Positions 1-6,645 of a DNA stretch of 6,671 nt are shown piece after piece (the stretch's first letter is position 1; every line of letters starts with the position of its first letter). Location: positions 1 to 6,671 of the forward strand of contig JAAUTM010000076.1 of the NCBI GenBank assembly GCA_012031455.1, in the 5' to 3' direction. The position numbers and the translations under genes were made by a program. This DNA comes from Phycisphaerales bacterium. Lineage in GTDB: Bacteria; Planctomycetota; Phycisphaerae; Phycisphaerales; Phycisphaeraceae. Under the pieces are notes generated by a model. The model did no database searches. It worked only from the letters and a program-made list of their open reading frames with translations, and was not told where the DNA came from.

Positions 1-2
1 GC

Positions 3-434
3 GATCATTACCGGGTGCAGGCGGACCGGAATCTGTTTGTCCGGCGCAGTGGCAGCCGACAAAGTGCCAGCAACGCTTCGACCCCGGCTAACCCAACAAC
101 ATCAAGCCCGGCCAGTCAATGGCTGCTCACCGGCACGATCACCCTCGGCCCGCAGCAGGTGGCTTTTTTTGAAAATAGCCGCTCCGGAGAAACCCTGCGC
201 CTGACCATCGGCCAGACCATGCCCGCAGGGAAACTGCTCAAAGTCGAGACGGATCAGGTCACGATGGAAATTGAAGGTCAGCCACAGAAGGTGGCCTTGG
301 GTGAACGACTGTTACCAGGTACTGCTGCCAGTGGGTCGGGGGACCCGGCTTCCGGTGTTACGGATAAGCCTGAAAGTGAGATGTCCCTGCTCGAGCGTTT
401 GCGCGCCCGTCGTCAAAAGGAATTAGGCCGATGA
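3..434 (+). CDS. GspC/PilP-like periplasmic secretion/pilus protein, 3' part (5' end outside window)
   Basis: The frame is open to the left edge, reading D-H-Y-R-V-Q-A-D-R-N-L-F before any good start, so the gene begins upstream; the GTG at 15 is only the first start-like codon here. The R-N-L-F motif just before a Ser/Thr/Pro linker is typical of GspC and PilP proteins. After the linker (about residues 15-40) comes a compact beta-rich domain from WLLTGTITLG to VALGERLLPG, which fits the homology region by which GspC/PilP proteins contact the secretin N0 domain. The tail is charged and ends SLLERLRARRQKELGR. The stop TGA overlaps the secretin ATG (ATGA), so the two are probably translationally coupled. 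The domain assignment comes from pattern and context. It could equally be called a general pilus assembly protein. Confidence 0.6.
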   Translation, partial: DHYRVQADRNLFVRRSGSRQSASNASTPANPTTSSPASQWLLTGTITLGPQQVAFFENSRSGETLRLTIGQTMPAGKLLKVETDQVTMEIEGQPQKVALGERLLPGTAASGSGDPASGVTDKPESEMSLLERLRARRQKELGR

Positions 435-3069
435 AAAAGCAACTCTTCCATCACACCATCCTCATCGCCCTATGCCTGGCATTATTGCCCGCTGTGCTTG
501 GTGCCCAGGAAGCGGAACCGATTGTCAATGGCGATGAAGCCCCGGTGATCCTGATCATCCCCGATGCCGATCAGGCCCCCCCCGCTCCTGTGGAGGTGAT
601 CCAGATGCCCGCAGTGTCCATCAGTGATGCTGCGCTTGCGCCTGCAAACTCCGATAAGCCAGGACAACCCAGCGAGCAGCCCGTCAACGGCAACACTCTG
701 CCCCCTGCTGCTCAGCCTGCCACATCCGCAAATGTAATGCCTGATACAGCCCTTGAGACCAAGCCTGATTCAACCACTGACGCCAAGCCTGACGCAACCA
801 CAGACCCGCTGCTGAACCGGCTCCGCAGCGTTTGCCCGATGGCATGGTGCTGATGAACTTCCGCAATGCCTCGCTGGATTCGGTGCTGACATTTCTCTCC
901 GAAGCGGGCGGGCTGACGATCATCAACGATCAGAAAATCGAAGGCCGAATCAATGTCCTGAACCGTCAACCCATGACCCTCGATGAAGCTTTGGAGGTGC
1001 TTGACACCCTGCTCAAGGATAAAAATCTGGCAGCCGTGCGCACCGGGAAAACGCTCAAGATCATGGCTCTGGATGCAGCGAAAAAGGCGGCCATCCCCGT
1101 GCGTCAGGGGAGCAACCCTGAATCCATTGCCCAGAGTGATCAGGTGATTACGCAAGTGATTCCGGTGCGCTTTGCCGATGCCGTGGCCTTGAAGCGCGAC
1201 TTGACCCCGCTGATCCCCGCCTATGCGGAGCTTGCCGCCAACGCCAGCACCAACACGCTGATACTCACGGACACTTCCAACAGCGTGCGCCGGATCGTGG
1301 AGATCATCCGCTCGCTCGACACATCGGTGTCCTCGGTGACCAAGGTGCGTGTGTTCAACCTCAAGTTCGCCAACGCCACCAGTGCCGCCCGGTTGATCAA
1401 TGAAATCTTCCAGCAGGATCAGACTGGGAACCAGCGCTCTGGACAAAACAACATCGGCGGCTTTGCCCGCTTTTTCACCGGTCAGGGGAGTCAGCCCGGT
1501 GGTCGTGGGGGCCAGCCCGGTGGTAGCCAAGGTCAGGGCGGCGATAACAATGGCGAAGTGGGCAAACCGCAACCAAAGTCACCGCTTCTGCCGACGACCG
1601 CACCAACACCCTGGTCATCAGCGCTCCCGTGGACCTGATGGATGTGATTGCCCAGGTGCTCGAAGAAATTGATGCCAACCCTGCCCAGGACCAGGCAGTG
1701 TTCAATTATCCCCTGCGCAATGCCAATGCCCAGAATGTTGAAACCATCGTCAACAACCTCTTTGGCACCGGCTCGGGCACGCGCAGCACCACCAGCGGTT
1801 CACGCACAGGGACCACGGGCACCACCGGCTCACGTACCGGGACCACCGGCTCAGCGTTTTCCTCCAACCTGAATCTTTCCCAGATCGGTTCGGGCACCGG
1901 CTCAACCACTTCTCGCAACACCGGCACGACGACCCGCACAGGCGGTACGGCTCGAGTCTCGGGCAACGCTTCGCAAACGGCCGCCGATTTGGCTGGACAG
2001 GTTTATGCAGTGGCGGATGCGGATACCAATTCCCTGCTGGTGATGACGGCCACAGGCAACTTCGAGCGAGTCAAGCAGGTGCTGGCGGAACTGGATCGGC
2101 CGATTCCGCAGGTGCTGATCAAGGTGCTCATTGCCGAGGTCACGCATGATGATGACACCGACCTTGGGGTGGAGTTCTCCGCCATCAATCTGCCGACCAG
2201 CGGCAAGTCCACGGTGTTCACTGATTTCGGCGTCGCAGCCGCATCAGGCGGAACTGGTGTACAAACTCGTCGAGGCCGATGTGACCGTTGCGCTCCGGGC
2301 CTTGGAAAAGGTGGGCAAACTGGATGTGCTGTCACGACCCTATGTGCTGACCAGTGACAATCAGACAGCCTCGATTATCGTTGGCCAGAGGGTGCCGTTC
2401 ATTACCAACACCCGCACGACGGACACCGGGCAGACGATCAACACCATTCAATACGAGGACATCGGCATCATTCTCAACGTCACGCCCCACATCAACCCCG
2501 AAGGGCTGGTGATACTGGATGTGGCTCCCGAAATCTCCTCGCAGACCGGCGATAGTGTGCCGATTTCCGAAACCGTGAACGCCCCGGTCTTTGCCAAGCG
2601 GGCTGCCCAGACGCGCGTTTCCATCAACGATGGGAAAACCATCGTCATCGGCGGGCTCATGGAAGATCGCAAAACCCAGAGCCTCCGCAAGGTCCCCTTG
2701 CTGGGCGACATCCCACTGCTGGGTGCTTTGTTTTCAAGGGATGAAACCACTAAGAGCAAGACGGAATTGCTGATCTTTTTGACACCGCATGTGGCCGAAA
2801 GCCCCGAGCAGTTGCCCGCCATGTCCGAGGATGAACGCAGAGGGGCTGTGATCGTCCCCCGAGCCGTGGACCCGGGCGTGTTTGATGAACACATGCGCGG
2901 CATGGAACGAGGCTCAGTCAACTCCCCCGGTGATACCCCCGGCGACACCCCCATGAATCAAACCCCGCCCAGCGATGCAACTATTAACCAAGGCGATTCC
3001 GGGGTGCTACCCACCAAGCCTCAGCCAGCCTCCACCCCCCGCAAGCCTGCGCCGCATCGTGTTCGGTGA
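431..3069 (+). CDS. gspD: GspD/PilQ-type outer-membrane secretin, interrupted by three apparent single-base indels
   Basis: This is the multimeric outer-membrane channel of a type II secretion or type IV pilus-like machine. Reading passes through four segments: frame 2 to about 831, frame 1 to about 1561, frame 3 to about 2250, then frame 1 to the TGA at 3067. Adding one base in the T-run 831-833 and one in the G-run 1560-1562, and removing one near 2250-2251, gives a single 879-aa protein. Approximate residues: signal peptide 1-25 (MKKQLFHHTILIALCLALLP, ending near VLGAQ); Pro/Ser/Thr linker 30-134; N0 138-213; N1 238-300; N2 and N3 305-560, each carrying a Gly/Ser/Thr-rich insert; secretin core 608-787 with KLDVLSRPYVLTSDNQTASI, VGQRVPF, INDGKTIVIGGLM and VPLLGDIPLLGALF; then a Pro-rich tail. 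The Shine-Dalgarno AAAAGGA (415-421) lies 9 nt before the ATG. GspD versus PilQ is not decided. Confidence 0.9.
1797..1856 (+). repeat. Two imperfect tandem 30-bp repeats in the secretin N3 insert
   Basis: Copies at 1797-1826 and 1827-1856 encode GSRTGTTGTT and GSRTGTTGSA. They sit in a longer Gly/Ser/Thr-rich stretch (about 1767-1970) that interrupts the N3 domain between NNLFG and LAGQVYAVADADTNSLLV. Secretin N-domains commonly tolerate flexible loops here. The repeat probably arose by slippage or short duplication. Confidence 0.7.
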
Positions 3070-3171
3070 AACTTGATGACAGAATTATGTCGAACGATAT
3101 CTATTTCATAGGAACCGAGAGTAACGTAGTCACGGCCTGATTCTACTTGTGCTATTCAGCGATAGGTTCAA
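3070..3171. other. Convergent intergenic gap between secretin operon and third-gene stop
   Basis: The plus-strand operon and the minus-strand cassette end tail to tail here. I looked for a hairpin followed by a T-run on both strands and found no convincing intrinsic terminator, promoter or small ORF. Confidence 0.5.
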
Positions 3172-3504
3172 TCAAACATCAGGATCCGTGGTTGGAGTGT
3201 TGTTGAGTAGCTGTGTCAAAGCATTAACCATGTTTTGCGCATGCTCTCTTGTCATCTGGATGCGTGCGACCTCGATCATGTTTTGATGGTTTGGATGCAC
3301 AGCGGTGAAGGTGATATGAACCAGTGAGGGGTTTGCACGGCTGTGGGCCTGCATCGAGTCCACCCACAGAGTTTTCATAGAGGGATCGCTGAGAATGGGC
3401 ATCCCAGCAGGCTTAAGTGCATGAGATCCTGACTTCATCACTGTAAATGCCTGTAGGTTCTGTGGAGACGCTTTCCTGCCATTGCTTTCTTTTCGTGCTG
3501 ACAT
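3172..3504 (-). CDS. Small protein of unknown function, third gene of the toxin-antitoxin cassette (possibly DUF3467-like)
   Basis: A 110-aa cytoplasmic protein with no signal peptide or membrane segment. The start is well supported: ATG at 3504 is preceded by AAAAGGA (3518-3512) with 7 nt spacing. The first 40 residues are polar and Lys/Ser-rich (MSARKESNGRKASPQNLQ). The rest looks like a small alpha/beta domain: strands around LWVDSM, SLVHITFTAVHP and MIEVARIQMT, then a helix REHAQNMVNALTQLLNN. The order of strands and the closing helix resembles DUF3467, but this is recollection of a pattern, not a match. It lies on the same strand as the toxin and antitoxin and is likely co-transcribed with them. 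It could be a cassette accessory protein or an unrelated passenger. Its own frame shows no break. Confidence 0.6.
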   Translation of the reverse strand: MSARKESNGRKASPQNLQAFTVMKSGSHALKPAGMPILSDPSMKTLWVDSMQAHSRANPSLVHITFTAVHPNHQNMIEVARIQMTREHAQNMVNALTQLLNNTPTTDPDV

Positions 3505-3828
3505 AGGTATGTCCTTTTGTAAACATCAGGGGTGTGTCCGTGGATGCGACTTGTTCCACATCAAATCGGTTTGAGTGATGAGCCCTTGGTTTTATTCCCA
3601 AGGCGAAAAAGATTCGTCCCGCCACCTCAAACGTGCAATTGGAGTTGCTGTGATGATGCGATGGATGAACGCCGGTTTCATGCCGCAAGCTTCGGCGAGT
3701 TGCTTTTGATTCCAGCCACGGCGGTCCATTTCGACCAGCACTATTTCCGCCAGATTGAGCCGTAATTCTAACCCCGCGCTTTCGGGTCTGGTTTCATAGT
3801 TATTGGCGATTTCTCTGAGTGTTTTCAT
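3413..3828 (-). CDS. higA: HigA-like XRE-family antitoxin, frameshifted mid helix-turn-helix
   Basis: The predicted role is to bind and neutralise the upstream toxin and repress the operon through a helix-turn-helix domain. The intact first part, from the ATG at 3828, reads MKTLREIANNY, then LNLAEIVLVEMDRRGWNQKQ and LAEACGMKPAFIHRIIT (HTH about residues 38-75). At the A pair 3646-3645 the frame breaks; as written, translation stops at 3592 after 78 aa. Adding one A gives RIITANSNCTFEVAGRIFFA and continues LGIKPR, the expected second half of an XRE domain in this family. The continued frame runs to 3413 (138 aa), overlapping the next gene by 92 nt, which is unusual; a second indel could make the true end earlier, for example the TGA at 3528-3526, giving about 100 aa. 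The start lies 3 nt after the toxin stop, with GGGAG in the toxin's last codons as ribosome site. Confidence 0.8.
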
Positions 3829-3831
3829 TTT

Positions 3832-4242
3832 TCAGCTCCCGCGAATTTCCCAACTCCCCTCCCGACAAATTTTCGCTGCCCGGGCGATTTTCTCACGCTC
3901 GGCCTTGCCCAATCGCTGTCCTCGTTTCAGAAATACATCCACTACGATGAATTGTTTCCGGGTGTTGTCGGAGAAGAAACCAATCATGCGAAAAAGCGAA
4001 CGATCCAATCCGATTCGATAAATCCTCTCGCCTTCGCTCCGAATCGGACGATCAGGACCGATCCATTTATCAAACCCCGATTCTGCGAAGTACTTGAGTT
4101 TGTTCAGGAAAAAATTTCGGGGATTATCTTTTGTTTCAGAATACTCTATAAGAGCAGCCTCTACTTCCTGAGTGGCATAGACCACGGTGTTCCATCGAAC
4201 GCCCGGATAAGCCTGGCTCAGAATATCTTCGACCTTAATCAT
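3832..4242 (-). CDS. higB: RelE/HigB-like toxin of a type II toxin-antitoxin module (Gp49-related)
   Basis: A 136-aa protein, intact. Its second half carries the RelE/Gp49-like pattern: GERIYRIGLDRSLFRMIGFF (residues 71-90), then KQFIVVDVFLKRGQRLGKAE (96-115), then a basic helix REKIARAAKICRE. These are the central strands and the C-terminal Lys/Arg-rich region that in HigB/RelE toxins carry ribosome-dependent mRNA cleavage. The first 65 residues form a longer N-terminal part than usual for HigB (commonly about 90-115 aa). The toxin-first gene order and the tight 3-nt spacing to a HigA-like gene are typical of higBA operons and are the best support for the call. No Shine-Dalgarno is visible before ATG 4242, so initiation may be weak or leaderless. 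The exact subfamily is uncertain. Confidence 0.75.
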   Translation of the reverse strand: MIKVEDILSQAYPGVRWNTVVYATQEVEAALIEYSETKDNPRNFFLNKLKYFAESGFDKWIGPDRPIRSEGERIYRIGLDRSLFRMIGFFSDNTRKQFIVVDVFLKRGQRLGKAEREKIARAAKICREGSWEIRGS

Positions 4243-4275
4243 AGCACAATTAACTTAAAAGTAAATCCCCGGAAG

Positions 4276-4290
4276 TTCATTTCGAATGAA
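4276..4290. promoter_or_regulatory. Inverted repeat upstream of the toxin gene, possible antitoxin operator
   Basis: TTCATT-tcg-AATGAA is a 6-bp perfect inverted repeat with a 3-nt spacer, starting 34 nt upstream of the toxin ATG in AT-rich DNA. HigA-type antitoxins usually repress their own operon by binding short palindromes near the promoter, so position and symmetry fit. Binding is inference; short palindromes also occur by chance in AT-rich sequence. Confidence 0.3.
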
Positions 4291-4440
4291 TACTGCCCTT
4301 GGCGACTTACATGAAACCCCTATCCTGCCAAAATAAGACTGCGGAACTTCCATGACAAAGATTGGGCACCCCGGCCACTTCGTTGCGGCTGAGTTTGATG
4401 CTGAAGGCTGACTCTTAGCACCAATATTCCAGCACCATCG

Positions 4441-4472
4441 ACGCTTACATTCTAAGCGAACTAAGCGTTTTT
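4441..4472 (+). terminator. Hairpin with short T-run, possible plus-strand terminator
   Basis: ACGCTTA (4441-4447) pairs with TAAGCGT (4462-4468) and is followed by four more T. A competing tighter stem, CGCTTA/TAAGCG (4442-4447 and 4453-4458, 5-nt loop), exists because TAAGCG is directly repeated. No plus-strand gene ends just upstream, so if it works it ends a stray or lost transcript. Otherwise it is chance. Confidence 0.25.
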
Positions 4473-4568
4473 CTACGATGCCCGTATAGACACAGATGTA
4501 TGTACAGGGCTCGCTCAATTGTGCACGTACCAAGAGATTTATAAATAAGTCGAAGGAATTAATGAGCA

Positions 4569-4601
4569 CAAAAAAAACCTGAAATTCAACCAGAATCAGG
4601 T
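4569..4601 (-). terminator. Intrinsic terminator of the 4596-5345 gene
   Basis: Read on the minus strand, ACCTGA (4601-4596) and TCAGGT (4582-4577) form a 6-bp stem with a 13-nt loop, followed by eight T (4577-4570). The TGA stop codon of the gene (4598-4596) lies inside the left arm. Stem plus T-run is the standard rho-independent layout, though the stem is short. Confidence 0.7.
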
Positions 4602-5345
4602 ATTGCTCGATGTGATATGCCGGGCGATGGGGTTGACCAGTTCCGGGATTACCCGTTCGGCTGCCAGCGTCTCGGCATGATGGCGGAGCATCGACAGGTC
4701 TTTGCCCAGTTCCTCGACCTTGCGGATCGGGCCATACTTGCGCAGGGTCAGAAAAATCGAAAGCGGTTCGTTGGCCGACCGACCAGTGGAGCCACGCCGG
4801 GTGCGCGAGCGCGTTTTTACCTCAAAAAAAGCCTGACAAATCACCGCTTTTGGTCAGCGATACCCCGAACACCGGCTGAATATCCAGCATCTTCGCATCA
4901 CCGATCCGAAGCAGGTTCCCCAATGGCCCCTGTGCGAACAAGGCCTCATGCACCACTTCGTCATGATTCCCTTTGCATTCCAGGTCGAACCCGAAAAGCA
5001 GTTCCAGGTAATCAATATCCAGCGGACTGATCGACAGGTAGCTGGGCGAAAGCTCCATCACGAATTTGTGATATTTGAACGCATCGTCCAGGTCCTGCGG
5101 ATTCACATGCCCGCAGCGGACGCTGGTTCGACGCAGCGAGCACCAGCGGTATTCGTTTTCCCGGCGGCTGGATTCGAGCACCAGTTCCTGTTCGTAGCGA
5201 TGGAAATGATCCATGCTGGGAATGGTGCGGGTGATGCGGTCAAACAAATGAAGGATGGTCTCGCGCTCACCGGGCAGGTCCATCTTGAGCGAGACCTTGG
5301 TATTGACGTAAAAATCGGAGCACAGGCACCGAAACTGGTAGCCAT
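4596..5345 (-). CDS. Conserved-looking protein of unknown function (about 249 aa), with two apparent single-base indels
   Basis: I do not recognise a named family; the sequence resembles a planctomycete hypothetical protein as I recall it. The ATG at 5345 has a strong Shine-Dalgarno AAAAGGA (5358-5352) with 6 nt spacing. The coherent frame starts one codon later, so a base seems missing at 5342-5340; with it the protein begins M-(A/G)-Y-Q-F-R-C-L-C-S-D-F-Y-V-N. Then come MDLPGERETILHLFDRI, YRWCSLRRTSVRCGHVNPQD, SPSYLSISPLDIDYLELLFG and GDAKMLDIQPVFGVSLT. In the seven-T run (plus-strand A 4824-4830) the frame breaks; six T would give GFFEVKTRSRTR and lead to the stop at 4596. With both repairs the span is exactly 250 codons. 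The protein is soluble, rich in aromatic and acidic residues, with a basic Arg/Ser/Thr segment near residues 175-190. It has its own promoter and terminator, so it is likely monocistronic. Confidence 0.7.
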
Positions 5346-5402
5346 GCTGAATCCTTTTGCAAAGTCCCGCAGACGGCCGCCTGCCTGCAGGGGAATCAGG
5401 CA

Positions 5403-5408
5403 ATTATA
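5403..5408 (-). promoter_or_regulatory. Promoter -10 box for the 4596-5345 gene
   Basis: A perfect TATAAT lies about 58 nt upstream of the ATG at 5345, giving a 5' leader of roughly 50 nt. The -35 region at 16-18 nt spacing is poor (near GGTTCCTTT). The box sits in the 160-nt gap after the radical SAM stop, so the downstream gene can be expressed on its own. Confidence 0.5.
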
Positions 5409-5505
5409 CCCAAAACCCCGGCCAAAGGAACCGTAAGCTCCAGTTCCTGATGACAACATCTTTTACAAATGAAACCCGGTGGTTCAGGGATTCGCCGGTA
5501 AACCC

Positions 5506-6422
5506 TTAGCCGTGCTTATAAAACACTTCAACTTCGAGCATCGGCAGGTGATGACGTACCAGATCTGCCAGGCGGTCCAGTTGCAGGTTGGTGATGGGTT
5601 TGGCCTCAGATTCACGGGTGTGCCTTGCCACGGTGTAAAGCTGCACCCGATCAATTCGGCAGCCACGCAGCAGCAGGTCCGCCAATCGCTGGGTGTAGGC
5701 TTCCATTTCCTCACGCGGGACCAGCGACCCCTTCCAACGCAGCAACATGGTCTGAATCACAATTGGACGCACCAGCCCGCAGTTGAGCAGATTACGCAGG
5801 ATGGTTTTGAAAGGCACATGCGAACGGTTGACACTGTGGTAATAGTTTTCGGTACCGGCATCGAGCTTGGCCCAGACCTCCCCTTTTTCACGATCCAGAA
5901 TCTCCAGCGCCGCCGGGCTGGCAGTCGTTCCAAGCCACTGGTATTGGTCACCAGCACGATCCTGGCATCCCGCAGCTTATGCCGGGCCTTGACCGCAGCG
6001 ACCCGTGCCATGGCTTCATCGAGCTTGGGATAGATCGTTGGCTCACCATCGCCGGAGAATGCAATGTCGTTAAGCCTGCGGTATTTGTCCGGGGTATCCC
6101 GCAAGGCTGCGTCATTCCAGATTTCGCCCGAGCGCACCAGTTCCAGCATCTGCGCCAGCTCGGATTCCAATACATCCAGATTGACCTTGGTCGCCTCCGC
6201 AGCAGGGACCGGGGTGGTATCGACGGAGCAGTAGACGCAATCGAAGCTGCATTTCTGATTGAGGTTGACATTGATGCCGATGGACAGGCCACGGGAGCGT
6301 CTGCTGATGACCGGGTAAAGGTAAGTGAAATCGCGCCAGGATCGGGGATGCTCGGCAAACAGCCGGGCCAGCGCCACGGTGCGTGGCTGAGGTCGTACAG
6401 GTTGTGTTGATGACTGGACCAT
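5506..6422 (-). CDS. Radical SAM protein, COG0731-like (wyosine synthetase-related), with one apparent frameshift
   Basis: The protein is predicted to bind a [4Fe-4S] cluster and cleave S-adenosylmethionine. The cluster motif C-SFD-C-VY-C is at residues 58, 62 and 65 when counted from the ATG at 6422, preceded by SRGLSIGINVNLNQ. The glycine-rich SAM-contact stretch FSGDGEPT is at 122-129, followed by LVTNTSGLERLP (about 157-168). This arrangement matches the COG0731 group; the actual substrate of the bacterial members is not clear to me. At about 5918-5912 (plus-strand CGCCGGG) the frame breaks. Adding one base joins AALEILDREKGEVWAKLDAG and VPFKTILRNLLNCGLVRPIV, running to the TAA at 5506, for 305 aa, the usual size. 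The upstream open frame to 6635 crosses a terminator-like repeat and is spurious. Confidence 0.85.
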
Positions 6423-6459
6423 TCCTGCATTATAGGGAATCGGCCCAATCCCCTGATAA
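6422..6459 (-). promoter_or_regulatory. Promoter of the radical SAM gene, apparently giving a leaderless mRNA
   Basis: A perfect TATAAT (6434-6429) is followed by six bases, GCAGGA, and then the ATG at 6422. Transcription normally starts 6-8 nt after the -10 box, so the mRNA would begin at or next to the A of ATG. A weak -35-like TTATCA (6459-6454) lies 19 nt upstream, longer than ideal. AGGA directly abuts the ATG and is too close to act as a normal ribosome site. Confidence 0.5.
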
Positions 6460-6489
6460 GTTAAGTTCCCACACCATCTTTCGTCTGCC

Positions 6490-6519
6490 CCAAAGCCTTG
6501 AACAAAGCTTGGGCTTTGG
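6490..6519. repeat. Inverted repeat, CCAAAGCC/GGCTTTGG
   Basis: CCAAAGCC (6490-6497) and GGCTTTGG (6512-6519) form an 8-bp perfect stem with a 14-nt loop, about 70 nt upstream of the radical SAM start. No T-run follows on either strand, so it is not an ordinary terminator. It may be a regulatory or chance structure. Confidence 0.4.
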
Positions 6520-6618
6520 TGAGGGTTCTTCATATTCACTGGCAGGGTCGCTGTCGGCCACGATGCCCCCACCGCGGAAAAATCAATGGTGTAACTGTCG
6601 TTGACGGGGGGTGCTCTG

Positions 6619-6645
6619 AAAAACCCTCTCCCCATGGGAGAGGGT
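6619..6645 (-). terminator. Strong hairpin of the CCCTCTCCC repeat type, probable terminator for a minus-strand gene beyond the right edge
   Basis: ACCCTCTCCC (6623-6632) and GGGAGAGGGT (6636-6645) form a 10-bp perfect stem with a 3-nt loop CAT. On the minus strand the stem is followed by TTTTT (6623-6619), as in an intrinsic terminator. The following bases to 6671 are very GC-rich and hold a second small stem, GCCTC/GAGGC. Similar CCCTCTCCC-type palindromes recur in many bacterial genomes as intergenic repeats, so this may be one copy of a dispersed family cut by the window end. Confidence 0.6.

Larger units (their letters stand above)
4243..4595. other. 353-nt region without a gene I can support
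   Basis: This gap separates the toxin gene from the unknown 249-aa protein. It holds the possible operator (4276-4290), a hairpin at 4441-4472 and, at its far end, the A-run and half stem of the minus-strand terminator. A minus-strand frame is open over 4255-4569 (104 aa, rich in Cys, Trp, Ser), but it lacks recognisable motifs and a ribosome site and runs through the presumed toxin promoter. It may be chance or the remnant of a decayed gene. Confidence 0.45.

Noticed and set aside
712..1572. Long minus-strand open frame (286 aa) opposite the secretin
   Set aside because: It is antisense to the conserved N0/N1/N2 domains, has no family motif, and runs through the frameshift site and linker; a shadow of the GC-rich coding strand.
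431..3069. Programmed ribosomal frameshifting in the secretin gene
   Set aside because: No slippery heptamer with a downstream structure is evident at the junctions, three changes would be needed, and unrelated neighbouring genes show the same kind of break.
4255..4569. Minus-strand frame of 104 aa between the terminator and the toxin gene
   Set aside because: No ribosome site, no recognisable motif, odd composition, and it covers the presumed toxin promoter. Kept only as an unexplained stretch.
5346..5403. TTG start at 5403 for the unknown protein
   Set aside because: The TTG overlaps the TATAAT box, so it would not be in the transcript; the ATG at 5345 has a proper Shine-Dalgarno.
5479..6410. 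Plus-strand open frames opposite the radical SAM gene (5479-6033 and 5979-6410)
   Set aside because: Antisense to clear radical SAM motifs, with no motifs of their own.
6423..6635. N-terminal extension of the radical SAM frame to 6635
   Set aside because: The extension would cross the strong 10-bp palindrome and the promoter -10 box, and its sequence has no family resemblance; the family start fits 6422.
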